This document shows, piece by piece, positions 46,203-58,440 of a stretch of 64,000 nucleotides of DNA. Source of the stretch: Allolobophora icterica (Eukaryota > Annelida > Clitellata > Crassiclitellata > Lumbricidae); the NCBI GenBank assembly GCA_963556255.1, contig OY744605.1:2365850-2429849 (forward strand), given 5' to 3'. The position numbers and the translations under genes were made by a program. Under the pieces are notes generated by a model. The model saw only the letters and a program-made list of their open reading frames with translations, searched no databases and was not told the DNA's origin. The number at the start of each line of letters is the position of its first letter. The first letter of the stretch is position 1.

Positions 46203-49200
46203 CGTCTTCTTTGCCTCGTTTCATGAGCCTGACAAATTTCTGGTAATCCAGTTGACCACCCTCAATCGGCAACTCCTTCCACAGTTGTTTGATCTGTAAT
46301 GAGAACGCACACAGGTGGTTACAAGTAAATTACATAGGATTACAAGTTAATTTTACATAAGTAAGTAAGTATATTCTTTATTACACCATTAATCCGGTTA
46401 AGACGCAGTTTATATGGCTTGGCACACCCCAGCAGCTCTCCAAAATCGATTTGACTTCTCTTGCCTTGCAATTCCCACACCTTACTTTTTCGACCTGGGT
46501 CCGGGACTTGGGAGTCATCCTGGACCAGGAACTTGCATTTACGCGGCACATAAACCTTCTCTCCCGCAGCTGTTATTACCAGCTCCGGCAGCTGAAGGTG
46601 ATTTCCCGTTCTTTGTCCTCTGGTGCAGCTTCCACACTTGTCCATGCATTTGTTGTTTCTCGACTGGACTACTGCAGTGCCATGCCTGCCGGCCTGCCGG
46701 ATTGAGCCTCTGAATAGAATCCTGCGTTCTGCTGCCCGCCTTATAGGCCGCATCCCCAAGTTTGGCAGAGTGTCTGCGTATATGAGGGATGTCCTACACT
46801 GGTTCCCCTACCCGCAACGCATCACTTATCGAATCTCTGCCTTGGTTCGGCGATGCTTTGAAGGCGTGGCCCCTCCATACCTGCGGGAGCTGTGCTGTCC
46901 CACTTCATGTTCGCAACGTCGTTGCTCTCTCCGCTCAGCTGCGCAGGCTGAACTTATTGTTCCCTGTGCTCGGACAGCCATACAACAGCGCCGTGCCTTC
47001 TCTGTGGCTGGCCCCATGACCTGGAATGGGCTCCCTACCAAACTCCGCCAAATACCGATTGGTCATTTCACCTTGTTTCTTACTGTTCTCAAAACTGCGT
47101 TGTTCGACCGTGGTTGGGCTGGGAGCGCTCCTGAGTAGGCAATCTTGAAGTCTTGAAGGGGCGCTATAAAAAACTGCTTTAATAATAATTAATAATTAGC
47201 AAACGCATAATGGGGCAGTAGCTAGAAGCATTGAATGTAAAACATAGAAGTAATAAATCGAAATAAAAATTATAAAATAAGTAAGCAGACAATAAGCGCA
47301 CGATTATTTACCGAACATTTTTTGCGCTGACTGTAGATAGGCTCTAGTGTGCGTGCGTTTGTGTGAAGCATCCTAGAAGTAGATTGCTACCAACGATGCT
47401 ATAAATTGTCGTAATTACAATTACAACCTTACATTACGCCTTGTCAACTTTGTACACGAGTTAATTTTACAGTTTCAGTCGGTTTATAAAATGTGGTAAT
47501 TATTTATACTGTGATGATACCGCAATTTAGGGCCTCTTAAATGTAAAACTGCGAAATTTTTTAGCCGCGAAAAAAAGCTGTTGAGAGAGACCAGCGTACA
47601 GTTGAAGCTGCAGCAAATTAAGTCTGCAACAGCCCGGTTTGTTCGTTCAGGTTATGAGTAAGATCAGAATCTGAGGGCCAAGCGTTACGTGATTGCATGT
47701 TGATAATGTGGTTGAATGGCTGAATGCAATTATGCAATGCAACTGTGATCTTAGTATTGGGTGTTGGATAGTCATATTTGTTTTATATTATATTACATAT
47801 TCTATATTATACTTGTTTCTGAATAATTTATTTCAGACCTGACAACCCGGTCTTCGCAGGCTGTTTTTAGCTTATTAGCCTATCATATTAAATTGTTAGT
47901 TTAATAGGAAATTTTTACCCACCTCGGCAGCCGAAAACTGATCTCCCACATTCGCCAGCAAGTCTTTGAAGCTGCAAAACAATTTAACAAAATTCGTTTC
48001 ATGTATGTACTGGTTTTCAATGGAAAAGATTAGACTGGATTATATAAGAAACTTAACTAGATTTCGAAGTCCAACGACATCTAGGCCTACCGAATGCTGA
48101 GGAGTGCGCTATAGTTTGTGTAAACGTAGACCCTAAATGTAAAGCTATAGGCGCCACACAAAGCCGCGTGAGGGAGACCAACTTATTTCACCGGCGCTAT
48201 ATCAGATAAAGTCTACTGGTTAGCGTGCTCGACTCGAGTCAGTCGAAAGGTGAGTGGTTCAAATCCCACCCAGGGAAGAAATTTATTTCGATATTATAAC
48301 TCTAGGCCTACTTGCACCGTAGCCAACTTGAGTATTATTGAGTATATTGACCGTACACTGTTGAAAGTGGAAAGACGGCGATGAATAGGACTGGCCACCC
48401 ACCTTTATACGCCGAGGCTAAGAAATTGAAGTCGCTAACACTTTATACCATTGTCTCAGAGTTAGCTTGAGGGACTGATCTTCCTTGTCTACCGAATGCT
48501 AACTATTGTCTGTGATCTTAAACCCTCCTATCAAGGGATGTAAAAACGTCTAACAAAGCAAATGGTGATTTAACGTTTGCGCCAGTAAAATATTGATTAG
48601 TTTATTTATTAGTGAGAATCATATCTTACTATTCTTCGTGTAATTTTCCTTTGTTCTCTTCGTCGAACATAAGGAAAGCATCTTTTAGACATGACTCCGA
48701 GTCGGTACCTGACCAGAAAAAGAAACGCTTCGAACTGAAACAGGTTTTGCACGACCCAGTGCATGATCAATGTTCAATAAATCAGTGAACGAAATCAGTG
48801 ATTGAACGAACATTAAATTCTGTAAAGAATTGTAATGTACGATTATTCAATCAATCGATGAAATGATCAGCCGAGAACATTAACGATTAGTCTGAATGAT
48901 AGAGAAGGACGATCGAGAGTTTAACATCTTATGGTATACTACAGCTCGACAGAGGCGTCCGCACATATATAGGGGCCTATATAGGTCCTACATATATATG
49001 CGGCAAGATGGGGTGTTTGCCCCTTCTGGAATTCACATCTGAACACTTTCGGCCCAGATCGGTCCGGACTGAGATGTCCTGGTTTTCTTGTAGGCCTATG
49101 TCCTCTTCTGCGAAAACTGCTGTGGACGCCCATGACACTAGTAGGCCTATACACCTATCGAGCAAATCTTTAGTTACCGGTATCGCTTTGATCAGTTCGC

Positions 49201-51522
49201 AGAGGTGGATTTCAATAAGAAGTCGATGTGCGATTGGTTTATTATAGGCCTAAAGCTGAAACAGATGACTGAATATTTCCTTGAAATTGTTTGTGAGCTT
49301 ACCGTGTAGTTTTTCACCGAAAAGCGTCAAGAAGTGGGTGAAGTTCAGCTTGTCAGGGCACTCCTTCAACATTTCCTGAAGGATTTTTCGATCGACCTCA
49401 CGACCTGTAGTAAAAAATACAACAGTCAGGTAGGCCTACCTGTATTAAGGTAATCGTTGTCGTTATGACCGTTACTATGCAAAATTGTTGTGAAGCCAAA
49501 ATCTAGGATGACTGAAGTCGAAAGTCAAAGAGGGAATAGGAGGAATCGGGATAGGATTTGTGGAGGATTGTTTTCAGTTTGAGTGAAAAATTTTCGCAGA
49601 GATTACAAAACGTATAATGGCGTTGGTGAGTTTGTAAAATGGGCCAGATAACTAATTATGGCTAAAGTTTATTCCAGGGATAGTCCATCGTGAGTTCTGG
49701 GCGATTTCAAAAATTTCGAGGGTGAGGTAGGCTTAACGGGCGAGCAGGGAAGTTCTGTAGCGGAATAGGAGCGGAGTAGTCTAGTTGGATTGTAAATAAT
49801 TTACCGGATTTCCGTTTGAAATTGTGCTTCATCGTTTGATGCCGCGTGTATTAGACACCGGTGGTGTAGAATCTACCGTTCAATAATAATGAGTACTTTA
49901 TTACGCCCGAAGGCAGAAAGAACAAGTGAAATTACATAGTAGTAAAACATACACGCTGCATAAACCGAATTGATGATCTCCGTCATTTCAATAATGACCT
50001 CCGTACTTAAATGTTCAGTTATAATTACAGTATTTAAAAATTCACCTATTTGCTGGTAGATAGCGGCTAGATCATCTTCGTCGATGATGCCATCTCTGTT
50101 TTGGTCAATCATCGCGAAAGCCTAAAAAGAAACATATAATTTTAAATAGTTAAATTTTAATTTAAAGCGAGACGAAGTTTTCCCCGAAAACTAATTAACC
50201 AAGCACGTCATTCTTTAGCAAATGCTGGCCAGCTATCGCCACCAATTGTTAAATACAGTAAGAGATTTACCCTTATTAACGAGATAAATTCTTTTCAAGT
50301 TGTAAGAATTTCAGGTTTAAACATTTAGGCTACAAGGCCGAAGAACAGGGTACATTATGCTATACGAAAGGTGAAAACTGTTCAAAATAATTCGACACCT
50401 CTTTTAAGTGTTATAAGTGGCCTATAAGTGTAAGCAGCAGCTGTCTTGTAGGTATATAGTAGTGTATTGTATTGCTTATGTGCTCCAATTGGACAATGGA
50501 ACGGTGAGAACTGTTGAGAAAAATTTCTTTTGATGTCAACGGCCTTTGATGCCGCAAGTCGTAAGATGTCGTTAAACTCTGAATCCATACAGGAGCAAGT
50601 AGTCGGCTAATCTTTCTGGTCACCGAAAGGAACCGTCAACGTTCAAATCACAAATATATATTGTCAATACAGATCCATCAATTCCTGTCATATTCTCAGG
50701 TAGTGTGGACATCAAAGACCTTGGCAGCCGTAAGATGTCGCTGAACACTAATAACTGGTAATATTCCGACTGTTATTAAATATGTCATTACAGTGAAATT
50801 GAGTCACTGTGTTTAAAGAAACACTGAAGTCGAATTTGAAACTTGTTGATGCAATAAATGCAAGACGCCGGGCCTTATCGGTCTAACATGCAGATTTTAA
50901 TACTTCTGTGCAATGTAGGCTAATTTAAGTCTAGATCCAAAAGCTGCTACTTGAGGATAATTTATGTTCTTATAGGCCTAATATTATGTAATGTATGCCC
51001 TAAGTAATGATATGTAATGCAAGTAATGCTATGTAATGTTATTTAATGCATTATGCAAGTAGGCCTAATGCTACGTAGGCCTAATGTAAGTTCTGACGTA
51101 ACACTTGCAGACTATCATCATCGTCGTCGTCGTTATCATCATGTTGTTGTTGTTGATGATGACTGTGGGTCATCATCAACAACAACAACATCGTCATCAT
51201 AATAATCGTCATCATCACCGTCATAATTAAATTTCAGACTTTAATTAATGAATTCACGTTGAAGCCTCTCAACCGTCTTGTAGCCGCGTTTTCCTACCTC
51301 CTTGAATTCCTGGATCTGTGGCTGCTTGAAGAGAGCGAAGACATTTCCAGTGAACTTCCGCTTGGGGGCGTCGCTAGTTGCTGCTTCCGGTTCGGGTTCC
51401 GGTTCGTCGGCTGCGGCGGCGGGGGCCTCTTCCGCCGCGGGTGCTGGCGCCGCCTCTTCCTTCTTTTCCTTCTTCTTCTTCTCCTTCTTCTCTCCCTTAT
51501 CTTCCTTATCCTTTGCCTGCAT
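46198..51522 (-). CDS. Muscle myosin regulatory light chain with N-terminal extension (208 aa)
   Basis: Binds the IQ region of the myosin heavy-chain neck and regulates the thick filament. Exons (minus): 51522-51298, 50121-50046, 49404-49303, 48708-48630, 47971-47923, 46293-46198 (TAA). All are GT-AG and in phase, totalling 209 codons. Residues 4-23 are Lys/Glu-rich and 24-48 Ala/Pro/Glu-rich, like insect flight-muscle Mlc2 extensions. 'KRKFTGNVFALF' (54-65) begins the conserved core. EF-hand 1 keeps a full calcium loop, DQNRDGIIDEDD (81-92). The following lobes 'LNFTHFLTLFGEKL', 'AFLMFDEENKGKL' and 'LANVGDQFSAAE' are canonical. The C-terminus 'LPIEGGQLDYQKFVRLM' is mollusc-like. The phosphoserine of 'ATSNVFAMF' is Gly59 here, with Thr58 kept. 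The ATG at 51522 overlaps a possible acceptor ('ttcaatgcag|gc'), so the true start codon could sit on an unseen upstream exon. Confidence 0.9.
46361..47290. mobile_element. LINE A nested in a LINE C 3' UTR
   Basis: 46361-46391 and 47190-47290 together are one inverted LINE C 3' UTR ('gtaagtatattctttattac', 'attagcaaacgcataatg'), as seen uninterrupted at 34180-34320. Between them lies a plus-strand LINE A copy: 'FIWLGTPQQLSKI', 'RDLGVILDQELAFT', 'SRLDYCSA', 'VLHWFPYPQRITYRI', 'WNGLPTKLRQI', then 'gaaggggcgctataaaa' and (TAA)n. Frameshifts break it near 46490 and 46690. It lies downstream of the last light-chain intron's acceptor, within that intron. Confidence 0.85.
47575..47660 (+). repeat. 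Repeat R1, degraded copy
   Basis: 'gagagagaccagcgtac' and 'ttaagtctgcaacagcccgg' resemble R1 at 28985-29080. Confidence 0.45.
48140..48510 (+). repeat. SINE S1, full-length copy with R1-type leader
   Basis: Leader 'cgccacacaaagccgcgtga', 'gggagaccaacttattt' and 'ggcgctatatcag', then tRNA-like head 'tggttagcgtgctcgactcg' with B box 'gtggttcaaatcccacc', then the S1 body 'acgccgaggctaagaaattg' and 'aagtcgctaacactttatac', ending 'gagggactgatcttcctt'. It lies in a light-chain intron. Confidence 0.7.
49810..49890 (+). repeat. LINE B 3' end remnant
   Basis: 'gtattagacaccggtggtgtag' is the conserved LINE B terminus, followed by AATAATAATGAG. Confidence 0.5.
50531..50582 (-). repeat. Dispersed 42-bp motif, copy in light-chain intron 1
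   Basis: The minus strand has 'gtttaacgacatcttacgac', then 'catcaaaggccgttgacatc'. A second, diverged copy is at 50708-50747 (minus). Confidence 0.75.
51141..51191. repeat. Perfect 23-bp-arm hairpin in light-chain intron 1
   Basis: 'atgttgttgttgttgatgat' plus 'gac', a 5-base loop 'tgtgg', then the exact inverse (51169-51191). It is flanked by CGT/CAT trinucleotide runs. Confidence 0.95.
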
Positions 51523-51617
51523 TGAACATTGAAGAAATTATTAATTAGCACAGCACCGGAGTTTAGCGCATTTGCGGTGTATTCAGTTATATTAACTTGC
51601 TCTTTATAAATATTCAT

Positions 51618-51889
<272 letters not shown>

Positions 51890-52239
51890 AATGTCCACAA
51901 GGTATAGATAGCGCACCAAAGCGAAGCTGTAGGGCAGTGTAGGCAGAAACTTGAACGAGTGGCGCAAAGGTGTAGTTGATCGTTTAGGTCGCGCTTATTT
52001 CGGGTGTCTAGACTTTCTGAAGCACTGTTTCTTATTTACTGATTTTTATTCATTAAAGAATTTTCATAATTTTAATCATTATCCTTTTTTTTATTTATTT
52101 ACACATAATTTTTTATTTAGTTTATCTATTTCAACTATTTGTAGCTACGTTTGATTTCTGGTGTTATGAATTTGTGTTGCACCGAAAGATAATTTGATGT
52201 ATCTGAATGTGAAAATCGGCTTAATCCGCGTGGGACGCT

Positions 52240-52640
52240 GTTTGAGGCACTAGCATTGAAGTGGAGGCAACTAGCACTTCTTGGAGGTAACTAGCACTGC
52301 TTGGAATCAGCTATAGCACTTCTGAAAGGCGGTGGCACTTCTGGGAGGCAACTATATCATTCTTTAGAAGCAACTAGCACTTCTTGGAGGTAGCTAGCAC
52401 TTCTTAGAAGCAATTAGCACTTCACAGAGGCAAATAGCACTTCTTAGAGGCAGCTAGCACTTCTTAGAGGTATCTAGCACTTCTTGGAGGCAACTAGCAC
52501 TTCTTCGAGGCATCTGGCACTTTCTTAGAAACACCTAGCACTTTCTTAAAGGCATCTAGCACTTCTTAGAGGCAACTAGCAATTCTTCGATGCAATTAGC
52601 ACTTCTTAGAGGCAACTAGCACTTGTGTAGCATTTACACA
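52240..52640. repeat. ~22-bp minisatellite, ~18 diverged copies
   Basis: The unit 'aactagcacttcttagaggc' recurs with indels through the whole tract. Confidence 0.9.
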
Positions 52641-52739
52641 GAGGAGGCAACTGGCAATTCCTCGAAGACAGCTTGACAGTCTACAGAGTTTGATGAACGA
52701 TTCTCTGCCACTCCTTGACTTGTAAACAGTTTGTTCACA

Positions 52740-53000
52740 TGTGCTTCTAGTTTATCTCCCACAGAGTCCTGCTCGCATCAGCGTCCAGTAGCACCGCAAC
52801 CTGAGGCAGAGATGGCCTGCACTCGCGTGGCCTTCGCATCGGCCTTCGCATCGATGCAGCCTTGGTATGGCCAACCAGAGGAGTGGCCGGCCGCAGCTCG
52901 CCCGCCCGCCCGCTTTAGCTGCGGCTATTTTGGGCTCCAGACTGAAAGGCGATATGCCGCAGCGCGATTCCCTTTGGCCACTACAGAGGGCGCCATAAGC
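52740..53000. other. GC-rich island upstream of the light-chain gene
   Basis: A 260-bp GC-rich segment with 'ggccggccgcagctcgcccg' stands out in AT-rich surroundings, 1.2 kb upstream of the light-chain start codon on the sense strand. It could be promoter or 5' UTR, but no TATA or splice donor can be assigned with confidence. Confidence 0.25.
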
Positions 53001-53077
53001 CACTTGGTGGTGGTCCCGATTATGGTGATGATGATATCGATAAGCGCATTGGCTGTGATGGTGGTGATGTTGTTAAT

Positions 53078-53197
<120 letters not shown>

Positions 53198-53454
53198 AAG
53201 GATGATAATGACGGTGATGATCATGATCATGATTACGATGATGCAACTTTGAACCTTAGCTACTCAACTTTTTGGTCCATGAATAAGACTCTTGTTCGTG
53301 AAAGCGACGCCCTAAAACTTCTGGGATTGGATTGACTGTGTGTGTGTAGGATGATTTAGAATGATGGCACGTGATGCGATATTCCATGATCTTAACTAAT
53401 CTAAGCTCAGATGCGATCTTTAAAAGAGTTAAGAAGGCGACCAGCCTCCCAATC

Positions 53455-53655
53455 TCTCGGTCTCTGTCTGTCTGTCTGTCTGTCTGTCTGTGTCTGGTTG
53501 TATGTCTCTCTTTATCTCTCTCTTTGTGTCTGTCTGTCTGTCGCTTTCACTTCTTTCTATTTCTGTCTTTCTCTCTTTCTATCTGTCTCTGTCTCTCTTT
53601 CTGTTTGTCACTGTCTATCTCTGTCTGTCTCTGTCTTTCTCACTCTTTCACGACT
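53455..53655. repeat. TCTG/TCTC/TTTC pyrimidine microsatellite
   Basis: (TCTG)n followed by CTCTTTCT-type runs. Related tracts lie at 54420-54850 and 54955-55035. Confidence 0.9.
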
Positions 53656-53924
53656 TAGAGCGAGATAATACGAAAATTGCTTTGGGTTTAAAGAACAACT
53701 AATCTGTTAACTTCTATATACGACGCCGTATGTTACCATAAAATCTTTTTAAGCATCAAAAGATGGTAACTTAAGTAAAAGCGAAGTCAAGGTAAGAATC
53801 GCAGTAGAGAAAAAGCAGTGAATAAGCTAGTTCCCACGATTTAGCTTTCTCTGGGCGCTGAAGTTATCCGAAAACTACAATAAGTTACACTACAATACAA
53901 CTGTAACTGATATTGCTCTCCTTC

Positions 53925-54165
53925 CAAAGTTCAGAAGTGCACTACACAAATCGACGGCGCTAAGCAATTGTGAGTGTCGTCTCCAACTCCCTTCTTGGTT
54001 TTAGACCACTGAGCATTACGAAATTGTCGCAATAGAAGTGCTTAGATTATAAGAACTTCCTCAATGTCTATCCACAATAACCACCTCAGTGGAGAGTCAA
54101 ACCCGTACTCTCGTCGTTACAAGGCGATCGCTCTAACCAATCGGCTACCATACCTCAGGCACACC
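53925..54165 (-). repeat. SINE family S2
   Basis: On the minus strand the tRNA-like head 'tagccgattggttagagcga' and B box 'cgggtttgactctcc' lead into 'actgaggtggttattgtgg' and a tail 'cactcacaattgcttagcgc'. The same order of blocks is found at 63590-63785. Confidence 0.8.
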
Positions 54166-54419
54166 TGGTAACGAGGAGAGTAATTGATTTAGAAAGGAAA
54201 TTGATAGACTGACTTACCATTGTTCAGAGTCTGGAGATAGAAGATTAGAGAAGTCGAGGAGGAGTCCAACGGCTGAGATGTCTTCAGGCAGAAGAAAGAA
54301 CAGCGCCACAAGACAATTCCTCCGCACGGTCGCTTTTAAGTAGATGCCTTCGTCGGTGCCAATGCCGATCGGCTACAGTGCCTGGCTGGCAGCAACCGAT
54401 GCCTCCATCCCTCCATCCC

Positions 54420-54850
54420 TTTCCATCCGTTGCTCTGTCTCTTTCTCTGTCACTCTCTCTCTCCTCTGTCTCTGTCTCTGTCTGTCTGTGTCTTTTCTCT
54501 TTATCCCTTTCTCCATCTCTCTGTCTCTCTCTCTTTGTCTTTCTCTGTCTTTCTCTCTGTTTTTCATTGTCTCTGTCTCTGTGTGTGTGTGTGTGTCTGT
54601 CTGTCTGTCTCTCTCTTTATCCCTTTCTCCATCTGTCTGTCTTTCTCTCTGTTTTTCCCTGTTCTGTCTCTGTCTCTGTCTGTGTGTGTCTGTCTGTCTG
54701 TCTGTCTCTCTTTCTCTTTATCCCTTTCTCCACCTGTCTGTCTTTCTCTCTATCTTTCCCTTTCTCTCTCTATCTCTTCTGTCTCTCTGTCTGTTTGCGT
54801 TTACCTCCCTCCATCTGTGAATTCCTGTCTCTGTCTCTGTCTGTCTGTCT
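54420..54850. repeat. TCTG/TCTC pyrimidine microsatellite, higher-order repeats
   Basis: About 430 bp of pyrimidine-rich DNA in which a ~105-bp block ('ctctttatccctttctcca' plus 'gtttttc') is repeated at 54498, 54614 and 54714. Serine/leucine/cysteine frames are artefacts. Confidence 0.9.
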
Positions 54851-55531
54851 GTCTGTCTCTGCTAGTGTCTGTAACATTTGTATAGCGTCTTTTGAAAACC
54901 TGTAGAAGATTGTCTGACTATGTTACTGTCTGAATACGCCTTCCTAGCTGCTTGAATTCCTGTCCGTCCGTCTGTCTGTCTGTCTGTCTATCTGTTTGTC
55001 TGTATGTCTGTCTGTCTTTATCTATCTATGTATCATTCTCACTCTTACCATATACCTTCTTCCGTCCATAAATTCTTGTCTCCGTCTGTCCGTCTCTCTG
55101 TCAGCCTGAGTGCCTCTCTTTAACCGCCTGCTTTACCGCCTACCTGTGGTATCACGTGCGCTTGGAAGTCGGGATGCACAGGGCGCTGATGCAGGTTGCT
55201 AGTCTGTGGCGATGTTCTGCGAGTCTTCGGAGATGATGGATGGATAAGGCGATGCCTGATGCTGATGCTGATGCTGCTCATGAGGCAATCCACGGCTGCG
55301 GAAGATAAGGAGGAGGGTTAGGCAAAAAGCGGTGCGAAATTTATCGAGGATGTTCTCTATCCCGAAACCATCTCTCCTCAAGGCTCAAAGGCCAGGTTCA
55401 ATTCCCAGTATATCAATTAGCAACTATGGTCCGTAATTGCACTTTGCAAGTACCTATTTATAAAGCGCCTCTTCGAGAAAACTCATTAGAAGCGTTCCCT
55501 ACCTGACCGTAAAAGACTACGACCGAAGAGA

Positions 55532-55645
55532 ATGGTCTTCAACAGAATGGTCTTCAAAATAATGGTCTTCAAATAAAGGCTTTCAAAATAATGGTCTTCA
55601 GCACAATGGTCTTCAACAGAATGGTCTTCAACAGAATGGTTTCAA
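55532..55645. repeat. 15-16-bp tandem repeat, ~8 copies
   Basis: Units of 'aatggtcttcaacag' with variants 'aaaat' and 'aaat'. Confidence 0.9.
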
Positions 55646-55787
55646 CCGCTTGTATAATGTAGGCATACATAAAAGAAGCTCATGTCGCAGATTGCATGGG
55701 AGCCAGTTCCAGAATGAGGGTCATTCCACTGTGATGCATCCATGTTGCATTGTGGAGGTTCTCGACGGGTGACAATCAGATCACCCT

Positions 55788-55836
55788 GTATGTATGTATG
55801 TATGTATGTATGTGTGCATGTACGTATGTAAGTATG

Positions 55837-55933
<97 letters not shown>

Positions 55934-55934
55934 A

Positions 55935-56011
<77 letters not shown>
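55788..56011. repeat. (TATG)n then (TCTA)n microsatellite
   Basis: Nine TATG-like units, then about 43 TCTA units that abut the 3' end of the LINE A copy at 56012. The tail of that LINE is thus the likely seed. Confidence 0.95.
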
Positions 56012-56013
<2 letters not shown>

Positions 56014-56960
56014 AATGAACTTCTATAGCGCCCCTTCAAGAAATCTACTCAGTGGCGCTCCCGACCCAGGCCCGGTCAAAAAGGAAGGTCTTAAGAAGGC
56101 CATAGAAAGTACCTCAGAGGTGTCTAGGGAGAGAGCGAAGGGAGAGGGGGAGGTCATTCCAAGCGGTAGGACCCACCACGGAGAATGCCCTACGCTGCGC
56201 CATAGAAGTACGCGCATAGGGGACAGCAAAATCACCCCGGGAGGCCGAGCGCAAGGCACGGCGCCCCGCACAAGCGGAAATTAAAGTAAAGAGCTCGCAG
56301 AGGTAGGCCGGGGCCCGCCCTAGGACACAATGCCACGCCATGGTGGAGACCCTGTAATGAATGCGATGCTGGACAGGAAGCCAATGGAGAACGTCTCGCA
56401 TAAATTCAGAGACGTGGTCAAACCTGGAGATACCGCCAACCAAGCGTGCAGCCGACCGCAAAACCCTCTGTAGACAAACAATGCGAGTCCGAGGAAGTCC
56501 AACAAAGCCAGAGGAGCAATAATCCAAACGATTGACAATAAATGCATGTACCAGAGTGGAAGCCGCGGAGAATGAAAGAGAGCGGGATACGACACACAGT
56601 TGGCGCAGTTGATAGTAACAAGCACGAGTCAGTTCATGAATGTGCTTAGAAAAGGAGAGTTCTTCCTAGGTCACGAACAGAAGTAGAAAAGGTAAAGGAG
56701 GGGAATTCAGTGGGGAAGAAATGTCAAATCAAGCTTGGCCAGCTGTTGACGAGTGCCAAACCATATGTACTGAGTCTTCGAAGGATTGAGATGCAGACGA
56801 TTAGATGACATCCAGGCATTAAGGGTGGAAGTAGCATCAGACATAAGCCGAACAGCAGCAGCAGCCTTAGTTGCAGAGCAGTGAGTGCAAGATTGAAGGT
56901 CATCGGCATAGCTGTGACTCGAAAGCGAGCAGGTATGCATGTTTATGTGTATTGTATTGT
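56012..56960 (-). mobile_element. LINE family A, 5'-truncated copy with GATA tail
   Basis: The minus strand reads 'SYADDLQSCTHCSA', 'LNPSKTQYIWFGT', 'RLDYCSSGFVGLP', 'VLHWLPVQHRIHYRV' and 'WNDLPLSLRSLP' across two frameshifts, then 'gaaggggcgctatagaagtt' and (GATA)n. Stops and frameshifts make it dead. Confidence 0.85.
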
Positions 56961-56999
56961 ATTTATGCATGAATCTTGATATTAATTTTATAAAACGCT

Positions 57000-58440
57000 T
57001 GTTAGCAACCTATGAAGAGCGCTTAAACCTGGCTATCTAGCATTTCTACAATGGTGCGAGTTAAGGAAAGTTGAAATCATAACCTGATCAGCCCTCACTA
57101 TTGTTTCCATGGCATTCGTCCTAATTGTGTCATACTATCTAAATACTTAATCGTTTAATGCGCGCTAGTTATGGCATACTATTAGCAGTTCCATTGTTTA
57201 AAGACGTACACCTTTTGGTTGCGACGGCCTCTCACCTCAACCTTTTCTTTGTTCTCTATAAATGACACGGAAGATTGGCGATATTATTATTATTCCACAG
57301 TTTAACGTCGTCCTATGACATCAAAGGCCGTTGACGACAATTAAGAAATACAATTAACAGAAAACGATAAACTTATAGTGTCCGAAAGACACCATTTAAA
57401 GGTGTCAAACATAAGCTTACAATATCAATAATGTCACATCATTTAAAGCAATATATCTAATGTTAGTTATAACATAGCTATAAAATGTTTCGATGCAAAT
57501 TTAAACAGTACTTTGCAACTATTGTCACTCGCAAGAAATAATTAAACAACTTCAGATGCACAGTACATATAATTATAATTATGACATTATATTCTTTTTT
57601 TTAAATGTTTAATTGATTATTTCTTATTCCTCAGTTCAATGAGATCTTATGGCAATATTTACCACTACAATCATATCATGAATGAAATAGTACCGGTATC
57701 AATTTCACATACATCATGCACATTAAATGAAATATATGGTTATGCCAAGTTCCTTTTTTTAAAGAAACTGTTCATGTATCTAACACATTCAACTATAAAT
57801 TTTATTAATTAACAAAGCATATGTGATCATAATAATTGCAATTGTTTCAAGTTTGATTTCAATGCATTCAAGTAACAATTACCTGTATATTTCCTTTATT
57901 GCAACACAATAATACAGCACTATACAATATAATATTGGTTTTACTCCAATACATAAACCAAATCAACCCATATGCGACATCCAAGAACCAAATGTTGGAT
58001 GGTTGTAATACAGATACCCATTAATCAATGTGTTTTATGTAATTTACTAGCATCACACTCTCACTATATACATGATATAACACAAAATATCTAATATTTA
58101 GCAATTGAAAAGAAACGGTTATATTGGTTCTCAAATAACCAATATGTAATGGATATAACTAAGGTTAATACATAAGAGTATCATTATAAAAAAAATTTCA
58201 TTATAATGTAATAATTAATACAATAAAATAAAATGCACAAGGAAAAGACTAATTAAATATTTACAGATTTAACAATGATAATAAAAAAAATTTAAAATAT
58301 TTACAGTAGCAAACTTAGCATATCGCTTTACAAAATTTGACCCTTCATAATTAGTTTAACTCCCCTATACACTTCGTTTTGTAATATATTTACTGTTAAA
58401 AGGGTTGAAATAGAAATGTCCCTTTTATACAATTGACATT
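57000..58440. other. AT-rich stretch without recognised genes
   Basis: Strongly AT-rich. One copy of the dispersed motif lies at 57301-57341 ('tttaacgtcgtcctatgaca'). The part near 58440 may be the 3' UTR of the I-like LINE. Nothing else is recognisable. Confidence 0.5.

Noticed and set aside
53371..54905. Ser/Leu/Cys-rich 'membrane-like' frames
   Set aside because: Pyrimidine microsatellite translations present in all three frames.
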